The position numbers were made by a program, and so were the translations under genes. A model generated the notes under the pieces. The model saw nothing but the letters and a program-made list of their open reading frames with translations. It was not told where the DNA came from and searched no databases. This document shows, piece by piece, positions 1 to 9,699 of a stretch of 64,000 bases of DNA. This DNA comes from Amorphophallus konjac (Eukaryota; Streptophyta; Magnoliopsida; Alismatales; Araceae): the NCBI GenBank assembly GCA_022559845.1, contig CM040126.1, forward strand, positions 224,694,641 through 224,758,640, written 5' to 3'. Position 1 is the first letter of the stretch. The number at the start of each line of letters is the position of its first letter.

Positions 1-95
1 TTCGGTAGGAGTTCTTCATCCTTCCAAGGTGTTTCAAGGTGAGATCTGAAGCCAAGCAACCTCCAAGCAAGCAAGAAGCATTCAAGGCTCTCAAA

Positions 96-248
96 GGTGA
101 TCAAAGCTGCATCCATAAACCGCTTCATCAACTCAAGAGGATCAAAGGTCATCAAAGCTACATCCATACACCTCTTCATCAACTCAAGAGGATCAAAGGT
201 CATCAAAGCTACATCCATACACCTCTTCATCAACTCAAGGTGATTCAA
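96..248. repeat. Three tandem copies of a 51-bp unit in LTR K
   Basis: Units start at 96, 147 and 198. The second and third are nearly identical (key words CATCAAAGCTACATCC and CTCTTCATCAACTCAAG). A 51-bp period keeps frame, which creates a repetitive open frame that I do not regard as a gene. Confidence 0.9.
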
Positions 249-532
249 GCTCATATCTCAATCCAGCAACCTCCAAGGAAGAGTAGAAGCAAGCAAGGCT
301 AATAAGGGAGATTAAAGGAGGCTGCAAGGGTGTGTTCAAGGGAGAGGAGTTCGAGTACTGTAGCTGTGAACAGTACTCCGGGAAGAAGTTCTTCATCAAA
401 TCCTCAAGAGATTCAAGCTCCAGCAAACCTCAGATAAGATTTTTTCTCTTAAGCATATTCTATATCTTGTTGAGTGTTTTTCATAAGTTGTTCTTATTCC
501 ATTTCTTTCAAACACATGAAATTGATAATCAT

Positions 533-650
533 CCCTACCGGTGGTTAGTAGGAACGCAATCGGAGGCTGTCCGATTTGCGGTGAGGATTTTCCCTACCGG
601 TGGTTAGTAGGAAGGCAATCGGGAGTTCTCCGATCTGCGGTGTAGCCGTC
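533..650. repeat. Two tandem copies of a 59-bp unit in LTR K
   Basis: CCCTACCGGTGGTTAGTAGG occurs at 533 and again at 592, each followed by GCAATCGG and a CCGAT-containing tail. It is a simple duplication within the LTR. Confidence 0.85.
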
Positions 651-1386
651 CCTGTTGGCTTTGTGTGTAGGAAGACAGAAAGAGGGTTTTCTCTGTTCTA
701 TGGTTTGGGGCGTGTCCCCGGTCAAGTTGTGAGTCAGCAAGGAAGCCTCACCGGGTTTTGGTGAGGGGTGGACGTAGGTTGCGGGGTTGCAACCGAACCA
801 CCTTAAAAATCCCTGTGTTGTGGGTTGTTTATCGTGTGTGATTGATCTATATCTTCTAACCCCATTCACAGGTTCGTGTGCTTCCATACTTGGTTATATT
901 TTTCACACACATATGCACTTTGAGTGATCAACATAGCACACACACCCACGCACGGTTGTTGCAAGCTATTGCATGCTTTAGTGTTATGCTTTATGATCCC
1001 TGCACTACAAGGCTTATTTCTTTCAAGATTACAAATGTGCTTAAAGAAATGTGGACGTTTCATAGCTTACAATCCAAGTCTTTTCATTTGAGCCACTCTA
1101 CTTAATTCCGCTGTGCATTGTGTCTAAGTGATTCATTCACTTTATAGGAGTGGTTCATGCTTCCGCTAGCTAAGAGTTTTTAAATAGGCCAAAACTTTTG
1201 ATAGGATCTATTCAACCCCTCCTTCTAGATCCATATACACCTCGCGGGATCCAACAGTTTTGAGCTAATTTGTTCATCCATTCAAGATCAATCAAGCAAT
1301 CCATTGCGCATTCTCAATACAAATCTTTTATTCCATTCAACCAAAATCATCGAAACATTATTTCTTTACATCTCAAACATAAGAGC

Positions 1387-2838
1387 TCAAATTACATTCA
1401 TTCTCTTATCCACATGAGGCCGGATCTTACGCAATTCCTTCACATAAGCACGGTATCCCTCTTCATCTTTTGCCACTTCTGCTTGCCAAGTGTGCACCCG
1501 GCTGATTTCCCACATGATTAGTGCGCTCCGAATTGCTCGCTCATCCTCCTTGGTCCCCATCTTCCTAGCTTGAAGGGGCGGGAAGTGTGATAGTGCAGAA
1601 ACCGTAGTACGGGGTAGCCCAACTTGGAGATAGCACCGGTGCGGGTTGTAGATTGTCAAGGTAGTGTCCCCCACTAGCTGCAGGTCTAGGCCCGGTCGCC
1701 GAGGAACTCTAAGGGTAGTGCTTCGAAGAATTCTTGGCCGCAGCACGAACTTCTCCATTGGCAATGTGTTGAGGTAAAGGCGCCAATCATCCCGCGTCTT
1801 CTTGTCCGCCACTCGGCACTCAACCTGTGAGGAAAACCCGAATGCGCCTCCTATGAAGAATAGAGGGTGGCTCCCGAATATTCGACTAGCTGAAGGCATG
1901 TCCTCCTTGGGTAAGAACTTAAGTCTCACTCCCATCCAACACTCAAGGATGATCATTGATCCGAAAAGTGGCCCTCCTATGCAAGCTGAACTAAGGCCTT
2001 CATAGAGGTATGAAAGGACCGCTTGGAAGATAGATAAACACCACCATAGCCCACTAATAATGCTAAGATTTTGGATGTCTAAGAGGTGGTCGGTGGTGGT
2101 GAAAAGGAAGACCCCGCACAAGCAAACCGAGGTAGCTTTGGCAATGGCTTCAAATCTTTCGCTCTTGTTCTTACAATAAGCAGTTATCCATTGAGCCATG
2201 GGTATCAAATGGATATGGCGTGGGTTGATCATGGTCCTAACATCTTTTGGATTGTGTATAAAATCCCCTAGAATGAGTGATGGGTCTATAGGCTCAACCG
2301 TATGACACACTAGGTCTTCATCCCCAATCTTAGTCTTAGGGAGGGCCAGGTAGGTTTCTACCTCCTCTAATAGGACGGTGGCTTCAAAGCTTGGGAAGAG
2401 GAAAGTGTGTGTTTATGGATGCCATAGCTCTAAAAGGGCCGAAATGCTTGACCAATCCAAAGAGTTTTTCTGAAAATTCTTAGCTAGAACCACTAAGGGT
2501 TGAAGGTGCCATGCCCTTAGGATTGAGAGGACTTCTAAAGGGAGTTCTTTGATCATGGGAGCCACCCACTTTAGGTTGGAGTAGCATCTTGGGCCAGGAA
2601 GAAGCTAGAAGAAAATGAAATGAAGAAGGAAGAGAAAAGAGGAAGATCATGAGAAGATGAAAATTCAAAAATTTAGGAAATTTTGAATCAAATTGTAACT
2701 TACTTCTCTTGAAGAACTTCAGCTCATGTGCTTGGGGATTGAAGTCAGCCGCTGTAGCTCCCCATGCTCTTTCTTAGCTGCCTTAGGCCCGGTGTAGACC
2801 ATCTCCCCTATGGCACTAGCTTCAAAGGTCCTCTTCAT
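1387..2838 (-). pseudogene. Antisense gene 2 of D1 (DUF7745/PMD-like protein), broken
   Basis: Two exons are inferred: 2704-2838 (135 bp, starts MKRTFEAS, donor GTAAGT) and 1387-2604 (1218 bp, acceptor TTCTAG). Both lengths equal those in D2 exactly, which supports the model. Exon 2 begins near the motif LPGPR, followed by a plant-mobile-domain-like stretch (ALxELWHP, FPxFxAT, LLEEVET, LALPKTK). The middle is hydrophobic (about residues 190-260) and the end is a charged helix (EEGYRAYVKELRKIRP). The profile resembles DUF7745 proteins encoded near plant transposons; function is unknown. D1 has a TGA at the end of exon 1 and a CAA-to-TAA stop near 2418; from 2310 down to the stop at 1387 it is open. 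The 3077-3221 repeats lie in its upstream region. Confidence 0.65.
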
Positions 2839-3430
2839 GGTGTTTTTGGAAGTTTTTTGATGGAATTTTGAGGCTTGTAGCAGAGAATTAGTGTGAGCTG
2901 CGAATTCTTGGCTTGTCCCTATTTGTATAGGTTCATTTTTAATTTTGGTGCATTAGGATTAAGGTTAGGTAGCCTTATCTTAAGTTAGATTAGGTTCTAG
3001 TGCAGATTAAGGTCTCTTTCCCCCGAGTTCGGACTCTCATGGAAGAGTCCCGCTTGGATTACACAGTTTCTACACTAGCGGTCTATCGTGAGATCGCTAA
3101 AGTCTTCAGGCGGTTCAATATTGGACCGTTTTCATCCTTTCATCCACCGCCTTCCTCTGTCCCTCTGGCGGTCATTGGTTTAACCGTTTTAAAGACTCCG
3201 GCGGTCTTCAATTAGACCGTTTGTTAGGTTTTTCCAGATTTTTGTTAAATTCATTTCCCCTCAGTTGTCAGTCTTGTTCTCTCTCTGTCCCTCTCACTCG
3301 TACCTTCTGTCAGCATTCACATTCATACACATTCATGCATCTTAAATAAAAACAAGAAGATTTCATTCCACTATCAAAAAGTCATGTACAAGTGTGCATC
3401 AAAAATAAAAAAGAAAAAGAAGAGTACAAG
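2839..3430. other. Intergenic region between the two antisense genes of D1
   Basis: About 590 bp separate the start of antisense gene 2 from the stop of the PMD gene. It holds four GCGGTC/GACCG quasi-palindromes and an A-rich tract near 3395-3425. As the upstream side of gene 2 it should contain its promoter; I see no clear TATA box. Confidence 0.5.
3077..3221. repeat. Quasi-palindrome cluster D1-a (two pairs)
   Basis: Four 22-nt units start at 3077, 3109, 3167 and 3200. Each reads RGCGGTY-N8-RACCGYT with matching inverted arms and a variable core. Within pairs the pitch is 32 and 33 bp. The cluster lies just upstream of antisense gene 2, the same place as in D2. Confidence 0.85.
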
Positions 3431-6394
3431 TCACTCGGCCGGTCCCTCTCTTGGGCCATCACTATCACTAGTACCCTCATGCCGCTTCGCTAGCGGCTCT
3501 ATGGCACCGCTCGCCTCCTCTCGACGGCGTCGTCGCTCCTCCTCCTCATTCCTCCGATGGCCGGAGGAACCGGTGAAGTAGTCTCGATATGCGCTACTCG
3601 GTGCAACGCTCTGGCTCCTGCTAGACTCCGACTTCTTTCCCAGAAGCCAGAGGGAATCCTTCAGGCCCGATACCACTCCTCTCATCTCGATGGCCTGCAC
3701 TCGAGACTGGTCTCGCTCGCTCCTCAACCGGGCGGCCTCTGCTCTGAGGTGCTCTGTCTGCACCTCGTCGGCACGACGGCGAGCTCCTCTTGCGCTCAAT
3801 CGTGCCACCTCCTCATGGAGATGGGTCACCTCCGCCACCTCTGCTCACCATCACTCGGCCTAAGCTCAGGCTCACTCCGCCTCGGTCAATGCGGTGGTTA
3901 GCTCTCTCTCCTGCATTAGCATTCATCACAATTAGGCATTTACATCATAAGCATTTAAAGTCTAAGGAACTTGGTTGGTTTTGCTTACCTTTTCCGCGAG
4001 TGAAGCCTCGACATCCTCGGCCCGAGCCACCGCCCGAGCAAAATCAGCGTCTCGCTCAGCCCTGCCTCCCGCAGGCTGTGACGAAGAGGACGGAGCATCT
4101 GGTCTGCGCCACTGCACCCCTCAGCTCGCTGCATTTTAGAAGTTGAGGTCAGTCACATTCATCATGATCACATTCATAATTAAGTCCAAGGTTTAGGGAG
4201 TTTACCAGAAGGTCTAACGCGTGCTGGAGCTCGTCCCTCTGCTGCACAGTAGCATGGAGGAGGCCTTGCAGCTCTGCTATGCATCCCTAGGGGTCTAGCT
4301 ACATATAGCAAATCATAGTGTCAATGCATATAGGAATAAGGCAATTTAATTAAAGAGCATGAGTTTAGAAGTCATACCGGTCGTCGGACGCCGCAGAATA
4401 CCCAGTCGCCGTACCTCCGAGCGAAGGCCGTCAGGTAGGCCTCATCGTTGTCAGCTCGGGCCCTCACCTTCCGACCCCTCCAGGTCCAATCCCGCACCTG
4501 GTCGACCACCCGAGTGACCCACCCGATGTTGCGGCTGAGTCCCTTCGCCGATCTCCCAAAGCGCTCGTCGTCTCGCTCAGGGAACTCCACCTCTGGCTGA
4601 TGTACTCTCCTCGTCCTCATGATCAGTCAGTGATGGAGAGGCTCGACGATGTTGATGCAGTGTAGCCAGATCTCTCGTCCGACATATGCCCGGGTTGCCT
4701 CCACCCAAGGCTGCCCCTCGTTAACCTCATCATGGTAAGGTGTCCAGCGCCCCTGAAAAGGCAATTGAGTCGATGTCAGCATTTAGAAGCATTTAGGAGC
4801 ATGTAAAAGCATATAGAAGAGTTTAAGTTTAGAGTTTTACCGATGCATAAGAGAATGTGTCGATGTTGTCCTAGATCGCTCGAGCTAGGCGCAGGATCGA
4901 TCCCATATCCCGTTCTACCACCCACCGTCTCACGATGGGGATCCGCTCGGGATGTAGCTTCTTCCCTCGCCCAATGCCCGAGAGGTATAGGTAGCTCCAA
5001 ACCAGCATAAGTCAAGCATCAGCATATAGCAATAGCAAGCATATAGGAAAGCATTTAAAGTTCAGAGTTTAGGGTATTTTACCTGTAAGAATGGCGAGAA
5101 GCCGCTCAGCATAGTCTACCGGTCGGTCGTGCTCAAAGAGTCGAAAAGGAACGCCAAGACTGCTTCTCCTTAGGTGTATCCTCCTACTCCATCCAGATCT
5201 CTTAGTAATGGGAGGAGCCTGATGCTCACTCCGTCGGCTCTAGTCGCAAAAAGAAGCTTCCCGAATAGTAAAATCAGGAAGCACTGTAAAGTGATATCTC
5301 CCTCAGGTCCCGGCTCTGCTGCCACTCTGTCTCGGACCTGGTCTATCACTCTACCTATGTGCTCCTTTGGCAGTTCCCCTACCAAGATAGTAGCTCCCCT
5401 CAACCCCAGGCTCTCCTGGAGTGTCGACCATCCCAGCATGGACGACTGGTGCCCTGGCCTCAGCAGATACAATCCTAGCAGCTCCTGTGCCATCTCTCGA
5501 TAATCCCTGTAAGTCCATCCTGTCACCGGTGCTCCATGGACCCGTAGTCCGGTGATCCTCGCTATGTCTTCCAATGTAGGGATCATGTGGCCCCAAGGGA
5601 AGATGAATGCTTGGCTAACTGGATCCCATCTCTCGTGGAGGGCGTAGATCAGTGTTGTGTCAATTCTGGTCACCTCAATGCTCAACAGCTCACCGAAGCC
5701 TATGGCTGCTAATCTCTGTCTCTGGTAATTGGGCAGAGCCAGGTATACCGCCTGAACTTTTAGCCAGGAAATCCAGGTTCGTCTCTTCCCCTACACACAT
5801 TTAGAAAGTGAGTCAGCCATTGCATTACATTTTCATTGCATTACATGTAACAACAACAACAACAAATCAAATAAACACAAAAGCACAAAAATTCACATTG
5901 TCTCTGGTTCCTCTGGCGGCCAGGTTTTGGGCCGTTTGAACACTCTAGCGGTCCCATATGGGGCCGTCTGAGAGTGTAGCGGTCTCTGAAACGACCGCTA
6001 CGGTCCCAATAGATGGGCATCATCTTCTTCGTTTCCCCAGGTCGTGGGAATGGCCAAAAAGGCCTACAAGCATTTCCATTGGGTCTCTAGACCCATTTTT
6101 ACCTCATCCACGCCACATGCACGGTTTAAAAATGATCAAAATAGGGTTTTTAAGGCCGGTGGCCTACCTTGGACGACCGCCCTCCCTTGGTCTTATCTGG
6201 TGTTTCCTCCGCCGCAGGGGCGTCTTGTTCACCGTCGGCAGCTTCTCCAGGTCCCTCCACCGCCGTGGGAGCTTCCTCCCCTTCCACTTGGGCCGACGGC
6301 CCTTGCTCCTCCTCCGACGGGTTCGCCGCCACCGGGGAGGGTTCATCTCTCTCTAGTCGGCGCTGGAGCCGCTTAATCGCTTGCTCTTCACCAT
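3431..6394 (-). pseudogene. Antisense gene 1 of D1: plant mobile domain protein, seven exons, broken
   Basis: Exons inferred from GT-AG sites and from D2: 6168-6394, 5083-5790, 4841-5002, 4378-4752, 4206-4298, 3989-4128 and 3431-3910. Exon 1 is acidic, Pro/Glu-rich and low complexity. Exon 2 has the mobile-domain signature (ALHERWDP, FIFPWGHM, PTLEDIARITGL). Exon 4 continues the domain (WVEATRAYVGREIWLHC, IVEPLHH). Exons 5-7 form a charged coiled coil (VTHLHEEVARL) ending in a Glu/Arg-rich tail. PMD proteins are plant nuclear proteins (MAIN/MAIL family) that are often carried by transposons; their biochemical role is unsettled. Damage: a frameshift in exon 1, stops near 5172 and 5122 in exon 2, a stop in exon 4, a lost AG acceptor before exon 3 (TG instead), and several stops early in exon 7. 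Full length would be about 700 residues. Confidence 0.7.
5915..5999. repeat. Quasi-palindrome cluster D1-b in intron 1 of the PMD gene
   Basis: Units start at 5915, 5947 and 5978 (pitch 32 and 31 bp). The third, AGCGGTC-N8-GACCGCT, has perfect 7-nt arms. Intron 1 (5791-6167) is also the intron that holds such units in D2. Confidence 0.85.
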
Positions 6395-6554
6395 TGTGGG
6401 TGCGGTGGTCACGGTGGCCGCCGGTAAGGATTCGTGCGCGGTGGTTGCCGGAGTCGCCGGATGGGGGTTGCTCGATTGGGGCGTTTATTTGAATGAGTGT
6501 TTGAATGAGGGGGGAGAACGATCGGTTGTTTTTTTTTGAACGACCAGGAAATTT

Positions 6555-6710
6555 GGCAGTCTATCGTTAGACCGTTACAAGGTTTCTGGCGGTCCATCCT
6601 TTGACCATTTGTCATCAGGGTGTCCTTCCTTGAAGGATGTGAACTGGTGTTCTTTAGCGGTCCATTATTAGACTGTTAAGGCTCTTATAGCAGTTTTATT
6701 CTAGACCGTT
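6555..6710. repeat. Quasi-palindrome cluster D1-c upstream of the PMD gene
   Basis: Units start at 6555, 6588, 6656 and 6689; both pairs have a 33-bp pitch. The position is 160-320 bp upstream of the PMD start codon, where promoter elements would be expected. D2 has a matching cluster at 40708-40860. Confidence 0.8.
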
Positions 6711-6779
6711 TTATGGGCTGAATTGCTTGATGAATTACAGTGCTTTATTTGATTCATGCTTCAAAGTTACATGCTTATT

Positions 6780-7673
6780 TTATGGATCTATTTATGGCTA
6801 ACATTGTCATTTGCAAAGATCATGAATGCCATCACACGCTCGCCAGATAGGTAATTCAGGTAAGTACCTCGATCCCTGGTCCCTCAATGCATTACTATAT
6901 GGTATCTATGATATATTTCCTCGAGAACCAACTGGTCATTCATGTGTTCCAAGATCTGATGTTCCCCTCTAACAAAAATGATGATGATCTAAGTGCACAT
7001 GTTTAATCGTTGGATAGACCGTTAGGTTGGCCGAGTTGGGGGATGATGGTTCTATCTTGCACGCCCTGGTTGCAGATAGTTTCTTGACCCTGATTTGTCC
7101 GGTCTAGCAATATTATTCTCGGGTATCTTGCTATTTTTATCCTTTCTTTGCATTTGTTTTGATGATTTCTTTACTTTAGCCCAGCATGCATCATGCGCAT
7201 ATTTGAGCATTCATATTCCCTCATCTGTCTGTCTGAGTGTCTCAGTAATGGTGGATAATTATGTGTCCATGGTCTTGAGTAAGGAGGATTATTCCACTCC
7301 GAGTTGGAAGGTTTCCTTCGGTCTTTTTGCTCGGTTTGGTTAACTGAGGATTCCTGTCTGGAGTTTAGTTACTCGTCTCTTTGCTTTTCTGCTTGCTCCG
7401 ACCGCCTATCAGCTGTGTGTTCCAGTGAGGAGGTTGGTCGTGTTTTTATTTTCCTTTAGTTGTTAGTTCCTCCAGGCATGTGTCATTTGGTTTACCGTTC
7501 CTTGTGATTGGTTCAAAGTTTTTTGGAAGATTCCTATCGCTCATTGGTTGAGGACGGGTGTCGGTTTACCTTAACGCCCGCGTTTCAGTTCACTCCGCTT
7601 CATTTTCGCTTCACCTTCATGTTCCATGTCGTTTTCGCTTCACCTCCGCTCGTTCCCCTGCAAAGAGGGCGTT
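6780..7673 (+). other. Conserved non-coding block of D1 before the polypurine tract
   Basis: This stretch aligns by eye with D2 41020-41850, with shared words such as CTGATGTTCCCC, AACAAAAATGATGATGAT and CAGCATGCATCATGCGCAT. It has no shared long reading frame. The last 150 bp, rich in GCTTCA/CGCTTCACCTCC, also recur in D3 (47702-47907). Confidence 0.65.
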
Positions 7674-7686
7674 AAGGAGGGGCATC
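7674..7686 (+). promoter_or_regulatory. Polypurine tract of D1
   Basis: AAGGAGGGGCATC directly precedes the LTR start TGTTGACACC. This is the usual site for plus-strand DNA priming. Confidence 0.75.
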
Positions 7687-7930
7687 TGTTGACACCTATT
7701 TTATGACCAATGAGTTGGGTCATCTCCTTATTTATCTTTATGATGCTCCGAGTTATACGTCGTTCATTGAGTCATCCTGGTCAATTTTGAGGCTTGTTTC
7801 ATGGGTCATTCTCCTTGATGGGTCTTGCTCCCTTATTTTTCCGAGGGTTAAAGCTTAGTGGGCTTTTCATTCATTTTTTTGCTACGCTACTATCTCTAGC
7901 AGCCTATCATATGAGCATTTGATGACGTTT

Positions 7931-8189
7931 GGCGGTCTATACTACGACCGTTTGCTGACGCCAGAGTCCAGAGCCAATGTCCTTTCTGAAAGCCTTGTCC
8001 TTTTGTTATCCATTGAGCTCTAGCGATTTATCGTGAGGCCGTTAGAGGCGTTATGGCGGTCTTACTTTATACCGTTTCATGGCTTCAGAGTCCTGATCAC
8101 GAAGTTTTCACCCGTTGGCCTTATCTTCTGAGGGTGGCGGTCTATCCTTGGACCGTTACTTCCAAGTGGCGGTTTATCGTAGGACCGTT
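7931..8189. repeat. Quasi-palindrome cluster D1-d in LTR U3
   Basis: Units start at 7931, 8022, 8055, 8136 and 8168. Pairs have 33- and 32-bp pitch. The cluster ends about 210 bp before the TATA-like box. Confidence 0.8.
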
Positions 8190-8912
8190 TCAATAGACAG
8201 AGAGTCCTAATTAACTATCTTTTCTCTGCTACACTGTGGTCGAAGTAGAGTTTTGGTTTGGTGATTTCTCTCTTGATAGTGATCCTTAGAAGCTCCCGTT
8301 TCTTTCTGTGGACTCTTGGGAGTATTATCTTCAAGAGTTTGCTAAGTTTTATCCTACTTTTTCGCTGGAATCTCTCCAACTCGAACCTAGACTTTGAGGG
8401 TCGATAAATAGAACCCTTGAGTTCATGGGTTGAAGAGGAGATTTCTGGAGTTTACGTCAAGGTGCTGCCACGTTCTGGAGCGAGTACCCATCAAGGAGAA
8501 GTGCTTTCTACGTCCCTTATCCTTCAAAGTCTAGGGAGTATTAAATTCCAAGGGTTCTTTGTGTTGTTTTCTCTTTTAGTTCATTCCCCTCTTCATAGCA
8601 TTCACAAGCATATTCTCTCCTTCTTCTTCCATGTTCTCTGCATTTCAATCACATTTTTAAACATCCTCCTACCTTTTTCATGCCCCACAGGGGTTAAGAA
8701 ACTAATCACCCAGGTATCCATCCTTCCTTTTACATGCAACCTACTTTATTTACATTATAGTTACTACACTTGTCATAGGGCTAATTTGGGTTATTTTTGT
8801 GTACTTCTACATTCTTTTGCAGGTCTACAGGGTTCCTAGCATGAGGCCCAACTCTTCTGGTCGACCGGGAGAGGTGGAGATCCAAGTCCCAATTTGTTGT
8901 TCCGTGCGATCT

Positions 8913-9000
8913 GGCGGCTCTACGTTGGACCGTTTGAGGATCTGTGGCGGCTTATTGTAAGTTCATTTCTTGATCTTTGGCGGCCTGATATTGGACCATT
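8913..9000. repeat. Quasi-palindrome cluster D1-e in distal LTR
   Basis: Three units start at 8913, 8946 and 8979, exactly 33 bp apart. The middle one has a decayed right arm. Confidence 0.75.
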
Positions 9001-9059
9001 TTTGTTCGCAGAGTTCTGGTTTTCATCTCCCGTGGGCGGGTGTTGCATCCTATGAGTCA

Positions 9060-9275
9060 TATGAGTCACGAAAATAAGACAATCCATCAATTCATTCTAC
9101 CCAAGTGACAACCAAAACATTCTTAGCCAAGTGACAACCAAAACATTCTTAGCCAAGTGACAACCAAAACATTTATGAGTCACGAAAACCAGACAATCCA
9201 TCAATTCATTCTACCCAAGTGACAACCAAAACATTCTTAACCAAGTGACAACCAAAACATTCTCAACTCAGCCTA
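9060..9275. repeat. Nested tandem repeat at the truncated end of A
   Basis: CAAGTGACAACCAAAACATT recurs five times at a roughly 28-bp step, inside a longer duplicated unit (about 115 bp) beginning GAGTCACGAAAA. It lies beside the junction with D1. Confidence 0.8.
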
Positions 9276-9299
9276 TGACCTGCATAAGACTCAACTCAT

Positions 9300-9625
9300 T
9301 CTCCCCCTTTAACTTCATTAGAAAGAATGGTCAGAATGCACAGATGGAATGAAACCAATGAAGATAGCAGAAATAGAACTCATTCTCCCCCTTTGAAAGA
9401 TGAATGCATGTCATGTAAAACCTTATGCTTATGTGATGCAGATGGGACAAAGATCAAAGTACCTTAATCAGATAAGGCAACAAGCTATCCTCCCCCTTTG
9501 AAAAAGGAATAAAGCCAGTCTAAACAAGACCTGATGCCTAAGGATGTGGCAAAGACTGAAATAGCACATTCTCCCCCATGGATAGAACAGATGAGACGAC
9601 AGATAATTCTCCCCCTTTGAGAAAT
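9300..9625 (-). promoter_or_regulatory. Multiple polypurine tracts of A
   Basis: CTCCCCCTTT occurs at about 9301, 9383, 9490 and 9609, with a weaker CTCCCCCA near 9571. On the minus strand these are repeated AAAGGGGGAG tracts. Repeated tracts before the 3' LTR are a known Sirevirus hallmark, so the lost 3' LTR should have followed closely. Confidence 0.7.
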
Positions 9626-9699
9626 AATGAATGCATTCTAGACAAGAATCCGTTCGTCCCTTTGACAAAGCTACTGTGTAGAGATAATTCAAAACATAG

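Larger units (their letters stand above)
1..1256 (+). mobile_element. Copia (Sirevirus-like) LTR K, 3' portion
   Basis: The block ends in ...CCAACA at 1256, preceded by the CTATTCAACCCC pyrimidine tract typical of Copia LTR ends. At about 765-815 it carries the GTGGACGTAG...GAACCACC block also found in the LTRs of A, B, C and F. No tRNA-Met primer site follows 1256 and the next bases match D-element DNA, so this is a 3' or solo LTR, inserted in D1. The left end lies outside the window. It is closest in character to the LTR of element B. No protein-coding role is seen; small open frames inside it are not credible genes. Confidence 0.75.
1257..9045 (+). mobile_element. D1: Gypsy-type element with two antisense genes, 3' half
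   Basis: The region runs colinear with D2 (about 35380-43100): two minus-strand genes, a conserved 0.9-kb non-coding block, a polypurine tract AAGGAGGGGCATC just before 7687, and an LTR beginning TGTTGACACC. Antisense genes between pol and the 3' LTR are known from Tat/Ogre-lineage Gypsy elements, which is the best family guess. No gag, protease, reverse transcriptase or integrase is visible; any pol would lie left of LTR K. The LTR is cut at about 9045 where element A begins. Confidence 0.75.
7687..9045 (+). mobile_element. 3' LTR of D1, truncated
   Basis: It starts TGTTGACACC after the polypurine tract. A TATA-like box GATAAATAG at 8403-8411 matches CTATAAATAG in D2. The sequence follows the D2 LTR to about TTTCATCTCCCG at 9030 and then changes to element A. 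About 1.36 kb remain of an expected 1.46-1.5 kb. Quasi-palindromes lie in U3 (7931-8189) and in the distal part (8913-9000). Confidence 0.7.

Noticed and set aside
878..1105. Open frame of 75 codons in LTR K
   Set aside because: Lies in LTR DNA, low-complexity composition, no family resemblance and not shared with the related LTR of B.
3490..3580. Ser/Arg-rich plus-strand frames over the PMD exons
   Set aside because: Shadows of the Glu/Arg-rich minus-strand coiled-coil exons; no conservation of the plus frame in D2.
3431..6394. A host MAIN/MAIL-type PMD gene
   Set aside because: The same gene, neighbour gene, polypurine tract and LTR recur in D2, so it belongs to the element.
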